Assembly (NCBI GenBank): GCA_049297855.1
Contig: JBAQVB010000002.1
Span: forward strand, 1 to 12,290
DNA length: 12,290 bases
Origin: CAXYVX01 sp049297855
Lineage (GTDB): Bacteria; Patescibacteriota; Saccharimonadia; Saccharimonadales; Saccharimonadaceae
Direction: 5' to 3'
Within the stretch, counting starts at the first letter, position 1; each line of letters opens with the position of its first letter. Positions 1 to 5,966 of the stretch are shown one piece after another. The notes below the pieces were generated by a model that was not told the DNA's origin, searched no databases, and was given only the letters and a program-made list of their open reading frames with translations. The position numbers were made by a program, and so were the translations under genes.

Positions 1-496
1 TAAACGCTGGCACCTTGGCCGACAATCCGGTTTCTAGCGTAGCGTCCTTTTGAATGTTGGTCGTAGTGTCACCTTTGACCGCGTTTTCGGTATAAGTTAC
101 CGCCAACACCACCGTCGTCGGCAAATCGACCGCGATTACGCGCCCGTCGAAAAACTGCAGCTGAACTTCCTCGCCCTCTTTCATGTATTTCGGAACATCC
201 TCCGCGTCGGCGAGTTGCAGCTCAAACTGTTCGAACGTCTCAGGATTCATGAAATACGCCTTCTCGCCATCATTGTAAAGATATTGCGCCTTCTGCATGG
301 TCACATCGCCAGCCTCGATTTTCTCCTGGCCCTTATAAGTTTTCGGCAGGACCGCACCGTTCAGTAAGTTTTTAATCTTAACATTGACGATCGAACCGCC
401 GCGGCCCATCACCTTCTGGTTATAGTCTACGACTACAAACGGCTGCCCGTCAACCACAATAACTTTGCCTTTTTTCAAATCAGTTGGTCCGTACAT
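1..496 (-). CDS. efp: Translation elongation factor P, C-terminus cut by window edge
   Basis: EF-P binds the ribosome between the P and E sites and relieves stalling at consecutive prolines. Translation from the ATG at 496 gives about 165 residues of a roughly 185-residue protein; the last ~20 lie beyond base 1. The N-terminal KOW-like domain starts MYGPTDLKKGKVIVVDGQPF and has the loop VMGRGGS. The OB domains II and III follow, with the conserved stretch KGDTTTNIQKDATLETG near the visible end. The loop-tip residue, normally Lys in E. coli (Lys34), is Arg32 here, as in EarP-type (rhamnosylated) EF-Ps. AAAGGAG lies just upstream of the ATG. It is the last visible gene of the rpsF operon, 29 bp after the nucleotidase gene. 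The identification is secure; whether Arg32 is modified is unknown. Confidence 0.96.
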   Translation of the reverse strand, partial: MYGPTDLKKGKVIVVDGQPFVVVDYNQKVMGRGGSIVNVKIKNLLNGAVLPKTYKGQEKIEAGDVTMQKAQYLYNDGEKAYFMNPETFEQFELQLADAEDVPKYMKEGEEVQLQFFDGRVIAVDLPTTVVLAVTYTENAVKGDTTTNIQKDATLETGLSAKVPAF

Positions 497-525
497 TTCG
501 CTCCTTTCAATTATTCTAATTAATA

Positions 526-978
526 TTATAACAGGTACCGCAACACCGATGACCAATCGGGGAATTTTTTACCACCAAACAAAATTAATTCACCACGAAA
601 TTCGCTAGCGCCATTTTTAGTTCGATCATCGATTAAAATATCACCGATCAGTTGATCTTTGTGATGGGTTAAAATAATTTTTTTATATAAAACATCACTC
701 TCACTATCGCCAAAATATTTCTTAATCCATTTTATCTTGTCGGTTGCAGCGCTGTCGTTATGCCACGGCATTGTGCTAGCTATAAAAACATCATAGAATT
801 GAGCCAAAGATTTGATACTTTTTATCGCTCCTGGCATTGGATCCATTAATGAAAATATTCCAGGAATATTTGCGACTTTGCCGTTCGCCTTGATTAGATC
901 GGCCGAAATCTTGGGCCTGGCGCTATCAAAATCAACGATCACGCCATCCATATCTACAAATAAAACTTTCTTAGCCAT
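526..978 (-). CDS. HAD-superfamily 5'(3')-deoxyribonucleotidase-like protein (NT5C family)
   Basis: A 150-residue single-domain HAD phosphatase, probably acting on (deoxy)nucleoside monophosphates. HAD motif I is FVDMDGVIVDF with nucleophile Asp9 and acid/base Asp11. Motif II is around Ser68-Thr69 in IASTMPW. The motif III lysine is likely Lys107 in LTHHKD, and motif IV is the acidic pair Asp117-Asp118 in ILIDDRTKNG. The PMPGA segment, the LTHHKD segment and the LFGGKKFPDW ending match the NT5C/PF06941 pattern, including a near-standard length. The ATG overlaps the end of the ParB-like gene by 8 bp and has no strong ribosome site, so translational coupling is likely. The family is confident. 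The substrate is inferred, and a nucleotide housecleaning role is possible. Confidence 0.85.
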   Translation of the reverse strand: MAKKVLFVDMDGVIVDFDSARPKISADLIKANGKVANIPGIFSLMDPMPGAIKSIKSLAQFYDVFIASTMPWHNDSAATDKIKWIKKYFGDSESDVLYKKIILTHHKDQLIGDILIDDRTKNGASEFRGELILFGGKKFPDWSSVLRYLL

Positions 979-1543
979 CTCTATGCCCGCTAATCCGTCC
1001 AGTTATCCCTGAAAAGTCCCTATAATATTTTCCCTTGTCTTCTCGCGGAAATTTACTACGACGTTTTTGGACTCCCTCGAGGGAGTCGTATTGCCGGACC
1101 TCATCCCAGCGAGCCGGCTCGCCAAAAGGCGGAGCCGTCTTGTCGACACCATCAATCAAAATAACCTTGATCACAGCCAAGCCCAATTGCCGCGCTAAAA
1201 ATGTTCTATGTGTCCCATCAACAATAAGCTTTTCTCCGTCATCGGTCATCTCAATCACAGGAGGAATAATAACGTGGTGACCATTACTATCTGAAAATTC
1301 ATATCTTCCAGTCATCGCTAAGGTGTCTATCCCCAGACTACCCATAGAGTCGCGCAAACGTTTCTGTCGCTCAAGTGCAGGGTTATATATATAAAGCTGC
1401 GTAGGCCTTACGTCATCCACGGACACACTTTCAATTGAAATACTGTGAGCATTTATATATGGATGTCGCTCATCCGAAACATTAGTCAACCGACGAAAAG
1501 AGTCCTCCATGTCGCACATTGGAGTAAACCGCATAATCTCCAT
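971..1543 (-). CDS. ParB/Srx-fold protein of unknown function
   Basis: A 190-residue protein with a ParB/sulfiredoxin-like core. After an N-terminal region of about 45 residues come the usual parameter-like segment SVDDVRPTQLYIYNP (residues 41-55) and a helix with LRDSMGSLGID. The nucleotide-binding style strand-loop is KLIVDGTHRTFLARQLG, with DGTHR at 109-113, followed by the strand VIKVILIDG. The C-terminal ~50 residues are basic and have no helix-turn-helix that I can recognise, so this is not a full chromosome-partitioning ParB. In this fold the G-x-H/R-R motif binds CTP or ATP, so a nucleotide-dependent enzyme (as in SerK or sulfiredoxin) is as likely as a DNA-binding role. GGCGGAG lies 6 nt before the ATG, inside the end of rpsR, and only 3 nt separate the two genes. 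It overlaps the nucleotidase gene, which suggests a functional pair. Confidence 0.7.
   Translation of the reverse strand: MEIMRFTPMCDMEDSFRRLTNVSDERHPYINAHSISIESVSVDDVRPTQLYIYNPALERQKRLRDSMGSLGIDTLAMTGRYEFSDSNGHHVIIPPVIEMTDDGEKLIVDGTHRTFLARQLGLAVIKVILIDGVDKTAPPFGEPARWDEVRQYDSLEGVQKRRSKFPREDKGKYYRDFSGITGRISGHRDG
1070..1087. repeat. Perfect 18-bp palindrome inside the ParB-like gene
   Basis: GACTCCCTCGAGGGAGTC is its own reverse complement over all 18 bases, centred on CTCGAG. It codes for part of YDSLEGVQ in the ParB-fold protein. It is not followed by a T-run on either strand, so it is not a terminator. A chance origin is possible. As a perfect dyad it could be a protein binding site. Confidence 0.6.
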
Positions 1544-1546
1544 ATA

Positions 1547-1744
1547 TTACTCCGCCACAAACGGAAGTAGCGCTAGATGTCGCGCTCGTTTGATTGCGAT
1601 ACTCAAGCGGCGCTGCGACACGGCCGACAAACCAGTGTGCGAACGCGCCTGAATCTGGCCGTAACTGTCGATGTAACGTTTCAACGTATCAACATCCTTA
1701 AAATCAAAATATTTTGGTGAAGTTTTCTTCGTATTCTTTATCAT
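1547..1744 (-). CDS. rpsR: 30S ribosomal protein S18
   Basis: S18 binds the platform of the small subunit together with S6. The 65-residue product has the family core FDFKDVDTLKRYIDSYGQI, then the helical RNA-binding block with RSHTGLSAVSQRRL and IAIKRARHLALLPF near the end. It is shorter than E. coli S18 (75 residues), mainly at the N-terminus, and contains no cysteine, so it is a zinc-free form. AAAGGAG is 6 nt before the ATG. It sits 23 bp after ssb and 3 bp before the ParB-like gene, in the widely conserved rpsF-ssb-rpsR order. Confidence 0.97.
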   Translation of the reverse strand: MIKNTKKTSPKYFDFKDVDTLKRYIDSYGQIQARSHTGLSAVSQRRLSIAIKRARHLALLPFVAE

Positions 1745-1767
1745 TATTATTCTCCTTTGCTTACTAA

Positions 1768-2205
1768 TTAAAATGGAATGTCACTTAGATCGATCGGCTC
1801 GGTGTCAACGCCGTCGTCTTTAGCTGGTGGCTGCTCGTTTTGGACTGTGCTCGTAGCACCGTCCGAGCTATTATTACCACCACGGCTACTCACAAAGCTG
1901 AAATTGTCGATCGTAAATTCGACCGAATAACCCGAGCGACCGTTGCTCTCCCACTCGCGCACCACCAGGTCGCGACCCGATAATAGAATCGGATCACCTT
2001 TTTTAAAATTACGCGCAATCACGTCGCCACGATCACCGAAAATAGTCCCGCGATAAAATGTCGTGATTTGGTTATTTTCGGCGCCTTTACGATACGTGTT
2101 AACCGCAATGTTAACGTCCAAAACTTTGGCACCGCTGGGCGTCGTGCGTTGTTCAAGATCGCGAGTTATGTTACCCATTAAAACTACATTACTAAAACTT
2201 GCCAT
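1768..2205 (-). CDS. ssb: Single-stranded DNA-binding protein
   Basis: SSB coats single-stranded DNA in replication, repair and recombination and recruits partners through its C-terminal tip. The 145-residue product opens with the OB-fold signature FSNVVLMGNITRDLEQRTTP and continues with VLDVNIAVNT, then FYRGTIFGDRGDVIARNFKKGDPILLSGR, ending the fold at about residue 108. A short Gly/Ser/Gln-rich acidic linker leads to the tip DLSDIPF, the usual DDIPF-type partner-binding motif. AAGGAGGAG lies directly before the ATG. It is placed between rpsF (11 bp away) and rpsR (23 bp away), as in many bacteria. Confidence 0.97.
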   Translation of the reverse strand: MASFSNVVLMGNITRDLEQRTTPSGAKVLDVNIAVNTYRKGAENNQITTFYRGTIFGDRGDVIARNFKKGDPILLSGRDLVVREWESNGRSGYSVEFTIDNFSFVSSRGGNNSSDGATSTVQNEQPPAKDDGVDTEPIDLSDIPF

Positions 2206-2216
2206 TCTCCTCCTTA

Positions 2217-2591
2217 CTATTCATTATTCTCGTCGGCGCTGGCGTGCTCGGTAGCGCGACGCGCACGATTTTGACGATCCTCAACCAGCCAAGCCTCCGC
2301 CTTGGCATCCACTTTAGTCAACAAATAGCGCAAAACGTCACCGGTGATATTTAGAACTTGCGAAAGTTTGGCGGGCGCAACGGCCGGCAGATTCAGACGA
2401 TATTCAACGTATTTGGCGAATTTTTCGCCGTCAATTTGATAAGCTAACTCTTTTTGACCGAGCTCGGTGGTTTTAACAATTTCACCACCGTTATTTACGA
2501 TTAATCTCTCGACCGTCGTCGCAATATCTGCCGCATCGATGCGGTATAAAACGACTAAATCGTATTCTTTTAAAGTTTTCTGCTCTGGCAT
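2217..2591 (-). CDS. rpsF: 30S ribosomal protein S6
   Basis: S6 forms a heterodimer with S18 on the small-subunit platform. The 124-residue product begins MPEQKTLKEYDLVVLYRID and has the ferredoxin-like pattern of the family: a first strand, the helix ADIATTVERLIVNNGGEIVKT, LGQKELAYQIDGEKFAKYVEYRLNLP, and a last helix and strand with ITGDVLRYLLTKVD. A highly charged, probably disordered tail ends ADENNE. The frame is open 24 codons further upstream, but the ATG at 2591 is chosen because AAAGGAG is 5 nt before it and because the upstream residues do not resemble S6. First gene of the operon. Confidence 0.96.
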   Translation of the reverse strand: MPEQKTLKEYDLVVLYRIDAADIATTVERLIVNNGGEIVKTTELGQKELAYQIDGEKFAKYVEYRLNLPAVAPAKLSQVLNITGDVLRYLLTKVDAKAEAWLVEDRQNRARRATEHASADENNE

Positions 2592-2611
2592 ATTGCTCCT
2601 TTCGGTTATAA

Positions 2612-2667
2612 CAACGTTTGGTTTCCGCGGAGATTTGCGCGAAATTATATATGCCGACCACACGTTG
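2612..2667 (-). promoter_or_regulatory. Foldable 5' leader of the rpsF operon, candidate S6:S18 feedback element
   Basis: In the transcript, CAACGU (2667-2662) pairs with ACGUUG (2617-2612). Inside that, UGG can pair with CCA, and UUUCGCG (2644-2638) pairs with CGC-G-GAAA (2629-2622, one bulged G) around a loop. A large bulge sits on the 5' side. Many bacteria have an rpsF leader that binds the S6:S18 complex and lowers expression; a hairpin at this position in an operon encoding both proteins fits that role. The pairing is by eye, and I cannot match the published motif in detail. Confidence 0.4.
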
Positions 2668-2690
2668 ACAGGTTAATAATGTACGCCATT

Positions 2691-2719
2691 ATTATAACGC
2701 CCGGCCACGCAAAAATCAA
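2691..2719 (-). promoter_or_regulatory. Promoter of the rpsF-ssb-rpsR operon
   Basis: On the minus strand, TTGATT (2719-2714), a 17-bp spacer, then a perfect TATAAT (2696-2691). Transcription would start near 2684, giving a leader of about 93 nt before the rpsF ATG. This is the best sigma70-type promoter in the window. Confidence 0.75.
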
Positions 2720-2745
2720 GAGGCTAATTTAGGTTATTCTAACGG

Positions 2746-3120
2746 CTATCCACCTATCATAGCGGTCACCCAGTTAACGATGGCATAAGCCAGAATCGCT
2801 ATTACTAGTCCAACAACCGCATAGATTAACGTCTGCCTGGCACTAGTAACGGTACTGGCATTACCGCCGGAAGTGGCGAAACGAATTCCCGAATAAATGA
2901 TCATAATCACAGCCAAAGCACCAATAATAAATAGCATGACATTAACAATACTCTTAATGACGGAATTTAAATCTGTCGGGTTACCGTTACTGCCCGCACC
3001 AGTTGCCTGTATGCCACTCGTGATGTCGCCAGACACGGCGTACACTGGCGCCGCAACTGAACCCAACATAATCACCGTCATCACAATAACCGATAAAAAT
3101 ATTGAAACTTTTTTCATCAT
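2746..3120 (-). CDS. Small secreted two-helix pilin-like protein (T4SS/TrbC-VirB2-like)
   Basis: A 124-residue membrane protein. Residues 3-28 look like a signal peptide (MKK start, hydrophobic core, likely cut after PVYA at 28). A short Gly/Ser/Asn-rich region follows, then two hydrophobic helices at about 58-77 and 97-121, separated by SGIRFATSGGN and SARQTLIY. The helix-loop-helix with YSGIRF and AVVGLVIAIL matches the T4SS-pilin-like family (PF18895) that is frequent in candidate phyla radiation genomes. That family is related in architecture to VirB2/TrbC, but no secretion-system genes are nearby. The second ATG (Met2) is an equally possible start; GAGG lies about 9 nt before the first. 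It is preceded by its own promoter. The cellular role is not proven, and a general envelope or pilus subunit is possible. Confidence 0.7.
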   Translation of the reverse strand: MMKKVSIFLSVIVMTVIMLGSVAAPVYAVSGDITSGIQATGAGSNGNPTDLNSVIKSIVNVMLFIIGALAVIMIIYSGIRFATSGGNASTVTSARQTLIYAVVGLVIAILAYAIVNWVTAMIGG

Positions 3121-3161
3121 ATTATATATCCTCGATTCGTTTAATAAATATTACACTTGTG

Positions 3162-3191
3162 ATTATACTACAGTCCGACAATTTAGCGCAA
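3162..3191 (-). promoter_or_regulatory. Promoter of the pilin-like gene
   Basis: TTGCGC (3191-3186), an 18-bp spacer and a perfect TATAAT (3167-3162) on the minus strand, about 42 bp before the ATG. The leader carries a GAGG ribosome site. The -35 is only a partial match. Confidence 0.6.
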
Positions 3192-3228
3192 GCATAATTT
3201 TTAGATGGTGGTCGGTGGAAAAATGTTG

Positions 3229-5094
3229 CTAATTAGTTTTGCGCTCATCCCAAATTGCATGTAATCCGCTGAAATCATTCCGCGCGCCACTCTTTTCGAG
3301 ATCGACCAACTGTTGGCGCAATGCGTTGACCGCACCATTGATTAAATGCGCTTTACCGGAGTCATCTGATTCCAGCACGTTGGCCAGTTCAGTGCTCATT
3401 GACTCGAATTTAGCGCGTGTTTTAAGTTTTTCCAAATCGTTTAAATTGACCATCAGCGACACGCGTTCGTCAGTGTTTTTATCGAAATTTTTGGCCGCGA
3501 CCAGCTCCAACTCCGCTAACTTATCGGCCATTTTCGAAGTGATTTCGGCGTGATTTTCCGTGGATTTTACTTTACGCCCGTACAGAAAATATTTAATTTT
3601 TGCCCAATCGGCCGTCAAATATGTGTCCGGCAAATGTTGCAAAATCGGCGCCAACCGCGGATATTTATAAGCCAAGGCAAAAATTTGCGACAGATAAAAT
3701 TCTTCGTTACGCCGAGCGATTTGGGAATTAATTTTAGTTTTACTGGGTCGCAAAAAATGGCGTACGGTTTGCGCATCCGTTGTCCGACCATTCATTTTGT
3801 CCATCAGCGCGCGCATCGACGTACCCAAAATTTGCGCAACTTTTTTAATATAAAATTCTTGTTCAACTTTGTCGCGCAGATTTTTAATCAGCGCCAACGA
3901 TTTATCGGACACGATTTTTTGACCATCGGCCGTTGCAATATCATTGTTAGTCACGTATTTTTCAATCACCCAATCGACCGCCGGTTGATGCTTTTCGCGC
4001 ACGATGCGCGACCAAACTTGACCACCAAAACGCGTAGTAATTTCGTCCGGATCTTTTGGAATTTTTCCGTCAAAAGTTTGTTTTTCGGCGGCGGCCAGCG
4101 CGCCAAAATCCGCACCCGACCAATCAATCACTTCCAGTTTAACCTCAAAATCTTGCGACAGATTAATCGCCCGCTCAGTCGCCGCGATCCCGGCTCGATC
4201 GCCATCAAAACAGAGACGTATATTGCGTGACAAGCGTTGCAGCGATTTCAAATGATATTTAGTCAGGGCGGTGCCGGCGCAAGCCACAATGTTTTTTATA
4301 CCGGCCTGATTTGAGGAAATAACGTCCAAATTGCCTTCAACCAAAATGCTAAAATCGGCCGCTCGAATGGATTGTTTGGCAAAATTGAGACCGAAAACTT
4401 GTCGACCTTTATCATACAAAATCGTGCCCGGCGTGTTGAGATATTTCGGTTCGCCGTCATCAATAACTCGCCCAGTGAAACCAACAATTTGACCAATGTG
4501 ATCACGCAACGGAATCATCATCCGGCTACGAAACATTTCACCGCCATGGCCACCAGTTAAACCAGCGTCACGAATTTCCGCCTCTGTAAATTTTTTGTTC
4601 AATAGCAGATTTTTTAACCGACTCGCGCTCGGCGCGTAGCCAATGCCCCACTCCATGACGGTCTGTTTCGTTAAATGACGCTTCGTGAAAATATACTTTA
4701 GCGCCGTTTGGTCGCGCGTCATGTTGTGCTGAAAATAGTTGAGCGCCAGATTATTCATCGCGAAAATCCGCTCTTTGCGCTGGGCCAAATCTTTCGGCGC
4801 ACGGCTGTTGTATTTGCCGAGGTCGACGCCGGCTTTTTTCGCCAAAATTTCCAGTGCGCCACGAAAATCCACGCCCTCGACCAACTCAATAAATGAAAAA
4901 ATATCACCGCCCTGACCGCTGGAAAAATCGTGCCAAATGTCGCGCTCCGGCGTGACGTAAAAGCTCGGCGTGCGTTCATTAGTAAATGGCGACAAACCGC
5001 GCCAAAAACGACCCGCGCGACGCAGAGACACGTATTCACCGATCACGTCCTCGATAGCGAGTTTGGATCGAATTTCCTCTTTGGCGTCATTCAT
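3229..5094 (-). CDS. dnaG: DNA primase with a zinc-less N-terminal zinc-ribbon domain
   Basis: Makes RNA primers for replication in partnership with the DnaB helicase. The 621-residue product has the expected order: CHC2-type domain (about 1-95), RNA-polymerase/TOPRIM core (about 105-360) and a C-terminal helicase-binding region. The core shows RSRMMIPLRD, EPKYLNTPG, the TOPRIM glutamate in LVEGNLDV (Glu253) and the metal-binding FDGDRAG (Asp297, Asp299), so catalysis is probably intact. All four zinc ligands of the first domain are replaced: Ser35 and Thr38 where C-P-F-H is usual, Asp56 and Ser59 where C-x-x-C is usual, while the surrounding fold (NERTPSF, GGDIFSFIE) is kept. About 18 extra residues precede the KDPDE motif (347-351). 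The ATG at 5094 is preferred over the in-frame GTG at 5100, because a -10 box ends 6 nt before that ATG and there is no ribosome site. Confidence 0.95.
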   Translation of the reverse strand: MNDAKEEIRSKLAIEDVIGEYVSLRRAGRFWRGLSPFTNERTPSFYVTPERDIWHDFSSGQGGDIFSFIELVEGVDFRGALEILAKKAGVDLGKYNSRAPKDLAQRKERIFAMNNLALNYFQHNMTRDQTALKYIFTKRHLTKQTVMEWGIGYAPSASRLKNLLLNKKFTEAEIRDAGLTGGHGGEMFRSRMMIPLRDHIGQIVGFTGRVIDDGEPKYLNTPGTILYDKGRQVFGLNFAKQSIRAADFSILVEGNLDVISSNQAGIKNIVACAGTALTKYHLKSLQRLSRNIRLCFDGDRAGIAATERAINLSQDFEVKLEVIDWSGADFGALAAAEKQTFDGKIPKDPDEITTRFGGQVWSRIVREKHQPAVDWVIEKYVTNNDIATADGQKIVSDKSLALIKNLRDKVEQEFYIKKVAQILGTSMRALMDKMNGRTTDAQTVRHFLRPSKTKINSQIARRNEEFYLSQIFALAYKYPRLAPILQHLPDTYLTADWAKIKYFLYGRKVKSTENHAEITSKMADKLAELELVAAKNFDKNTDERVSLMVNLNDLEKLKTRAKFESMSTELANVLESDDSGKAHLINGAVNALRQQLVDLEKSGARNDFSGLHAIWDERKTN

Positions 5095-5100
5095 GAACAC

Positions 5101-5106
5101 ATTATA
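5101..5106 (-). promoter_or_regulatory. -10 element for a leaderless dnaG transcript
   Basis: TATAAT on the minus strand is followed by GTGTTC and then the dnaG ATG. With the usual 6-7 nt between -10 and start point, transcription would begin at the ATG itself. No Shine-Dalgarno sequence is present. The -35 (TTTATG at 17 bp) is weak. Confidence 0.55.
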
Positions 5107-5131
5107 TAACGCCAGCCCTGTTTCATAAAAA

Positions 5132-5161
5132 TTCGCACAAACTTTTCGCTTGTGTTAAAAT
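5132..5161 (+). promoter_or_regulatory. Promoter of the divergent membrane-protein gene, probably leaderless
   Basis: TTCGCA (5132-5137), an 18-bp spacer and TAAAAT (5156-5161), with only 7 nt between the -10 box and the ATG at 5169. No Shine-Dalgarno sequence precedes the gene. It lies back to back with the dnaG promoter, so both share about 60 bp. Confidence 0.5.
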
Positions 5162-5168
5162 CGAAAGT

Positions 5169-5966
5169 ATGAACGAAAATGGATCAACCGAGCCGCCACG
5201 CAGTGATGACGTTTTGTCGCCGTTACAGATTCATAGTGGCGATAATGCGCCACAGTTTAGGCCCGAAGCTAACCCTAATTCGACAACGACGCCACAACCT
5301 ACAACCTGGGCACCACAGAGCGTGCCCATGGCTGCGACGCCGCAAACACCATCAACGACTCAAGCGCCGGTGCCAACTCCCATGTCTTATAGCGACATAA
5401 TAGGTCGCACTCAAGCCGTGGGCGCACCTAAAAATTTGATCGGCTTTTTACCGAATCGGGCTCTTTTTGTCCTGGCCGGCGCCTTGTTGGTCGGCGTTGT
5501 TGTGATCATAATCGCACTGAGTATGCGTCGCACCGCGCCTGCCTCAGTTGGTAGCGCAACGCAAGTTGACAACAGCCTGAAGAGTTTATCTTCTCTGTTA
5601 CGATATGGCAATACGGTAAGCGACGGCCCAACTCAAACTGTGATGGGCGAATCGTCACTGGTACTCGACTCAACGCAAAATACCTTATCTGGCAAATTCA
5701 GTGGCGTTACTAACGCTCAGGACAGCAGCAACACTCAAATTGGTTCCGATCTTAAGAGTAAATTGGACGACGCATCTCACACTAATCGACTCAATAGCGC
5801 TTTTTATGCGGAACTCAAATCCGAACTGGCCGATGCGACCGATGCCCTAAAAAATCTAGCGGACGGTCGCGGCTCCGCCACCCAACAAGCTCTGGCACGC
5901 CAAGCAACCTCTTCATTGAGTGAACTCTATAATCGGCTGAATAATGATCCCGTACCGAGCAATTAA
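5169..5966 (+). CDS. Single-pass membrane protein of unknown function
   Basis: A 265-residue protein I do not recognise, and the only clear plus-strand gene here. Residues 1-75 are low-complexity and rich in Pro, Thr, Gln and Ala, probably disordered. One strong transmembrane helix spans about 99-119 (ALFVLAGALLVGVVVIIIAL), flanked by Arg97 before and Arg120-Arg121 after, so the topology is ambiguous. The remaining ~145 residues are polar, Ser/Thr/Asn-rich, with helical stretches such as NSAFYAELKSELADATDAL and a Ser/Asn/Pro end; there are no cysteines. It has no signal peptide. It starts 74 bp from dnaG in the opposite direction, and its stop codon overlaps that of the YjbR-like gene in a shared TTAA. 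A small envelope anchor or sensor is conceivable but unsupported. Confidence 0.75.
   Translation: MNENGSTEPPRSDDVLSPLQIHSGDNAPQFRPEANPNSTTTPQPTTWAPQSVPMAATPQTPSTTQAPVPTPMSYSDIIGRTQAVGAPKNLIGFLPNRALFVLAGALLVGVVVIIIALSMRRTAPASVGSATQVDNSLKSLSSLLRYGNTVSDGPTQTVMGESSLVLDSTQNTLSGKFSGVTNAQDSSNTQIGSDLKSKLDDASHTNRLNSAFYAELKSELADATDALKNLADGRGSATQQALARQATSSLSELYNRLNNDPVPSN

Noticed and set aside
50..367. 105-codon plus-strand open frame opposite efp
   Set aside because: It is antisense to a well-conserved gene, has no ribosome site and resembles no protein.
1068..1090. The 18-bp palindrome as a rho-independent terminator
   Set aside because: No T-run follows on either strand, there is no loop, and it sits inside an open coding frame.
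2592..2663. N-terminal extension of S6
   Set aside because: The ribosome site points to the ATG at 2591, and S6 proteins start at that position.
2665..2695. Plus-strand TTGACA with TATTAT 19 bp downstream
   Set aside because: The spacing is poor and it would transcribe toward the end of the pilin gene with no plus-strand gene to serve.
2746..3120. A complete type IV secretion or conjugation locus
   Set aside because: Only the single pilin-like gene is present; no ATPase, VirB or mobilisation genes are in the window.
3121..3126. TATAAT immediately before the pilin ATG
   Set aside because: It touches the start codon, so it cannot place a start point upstream of or at the ATG; the box at 3162-3167 is better.
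3550..4230. 226-codon plus-strand open frame opposite dnaG
   Set aside because: Shadow frame of dnaG: low-plausibility composition rich in Arg, Phe, Asn and Gln, and no initiation signals.
5095..5100. GTG start of dnaG two codons upstream
   Set aside because: It would lie ahead of the predicted transcription start and has no ribosome site; the ATG at 5094 fits the -10 spacing.
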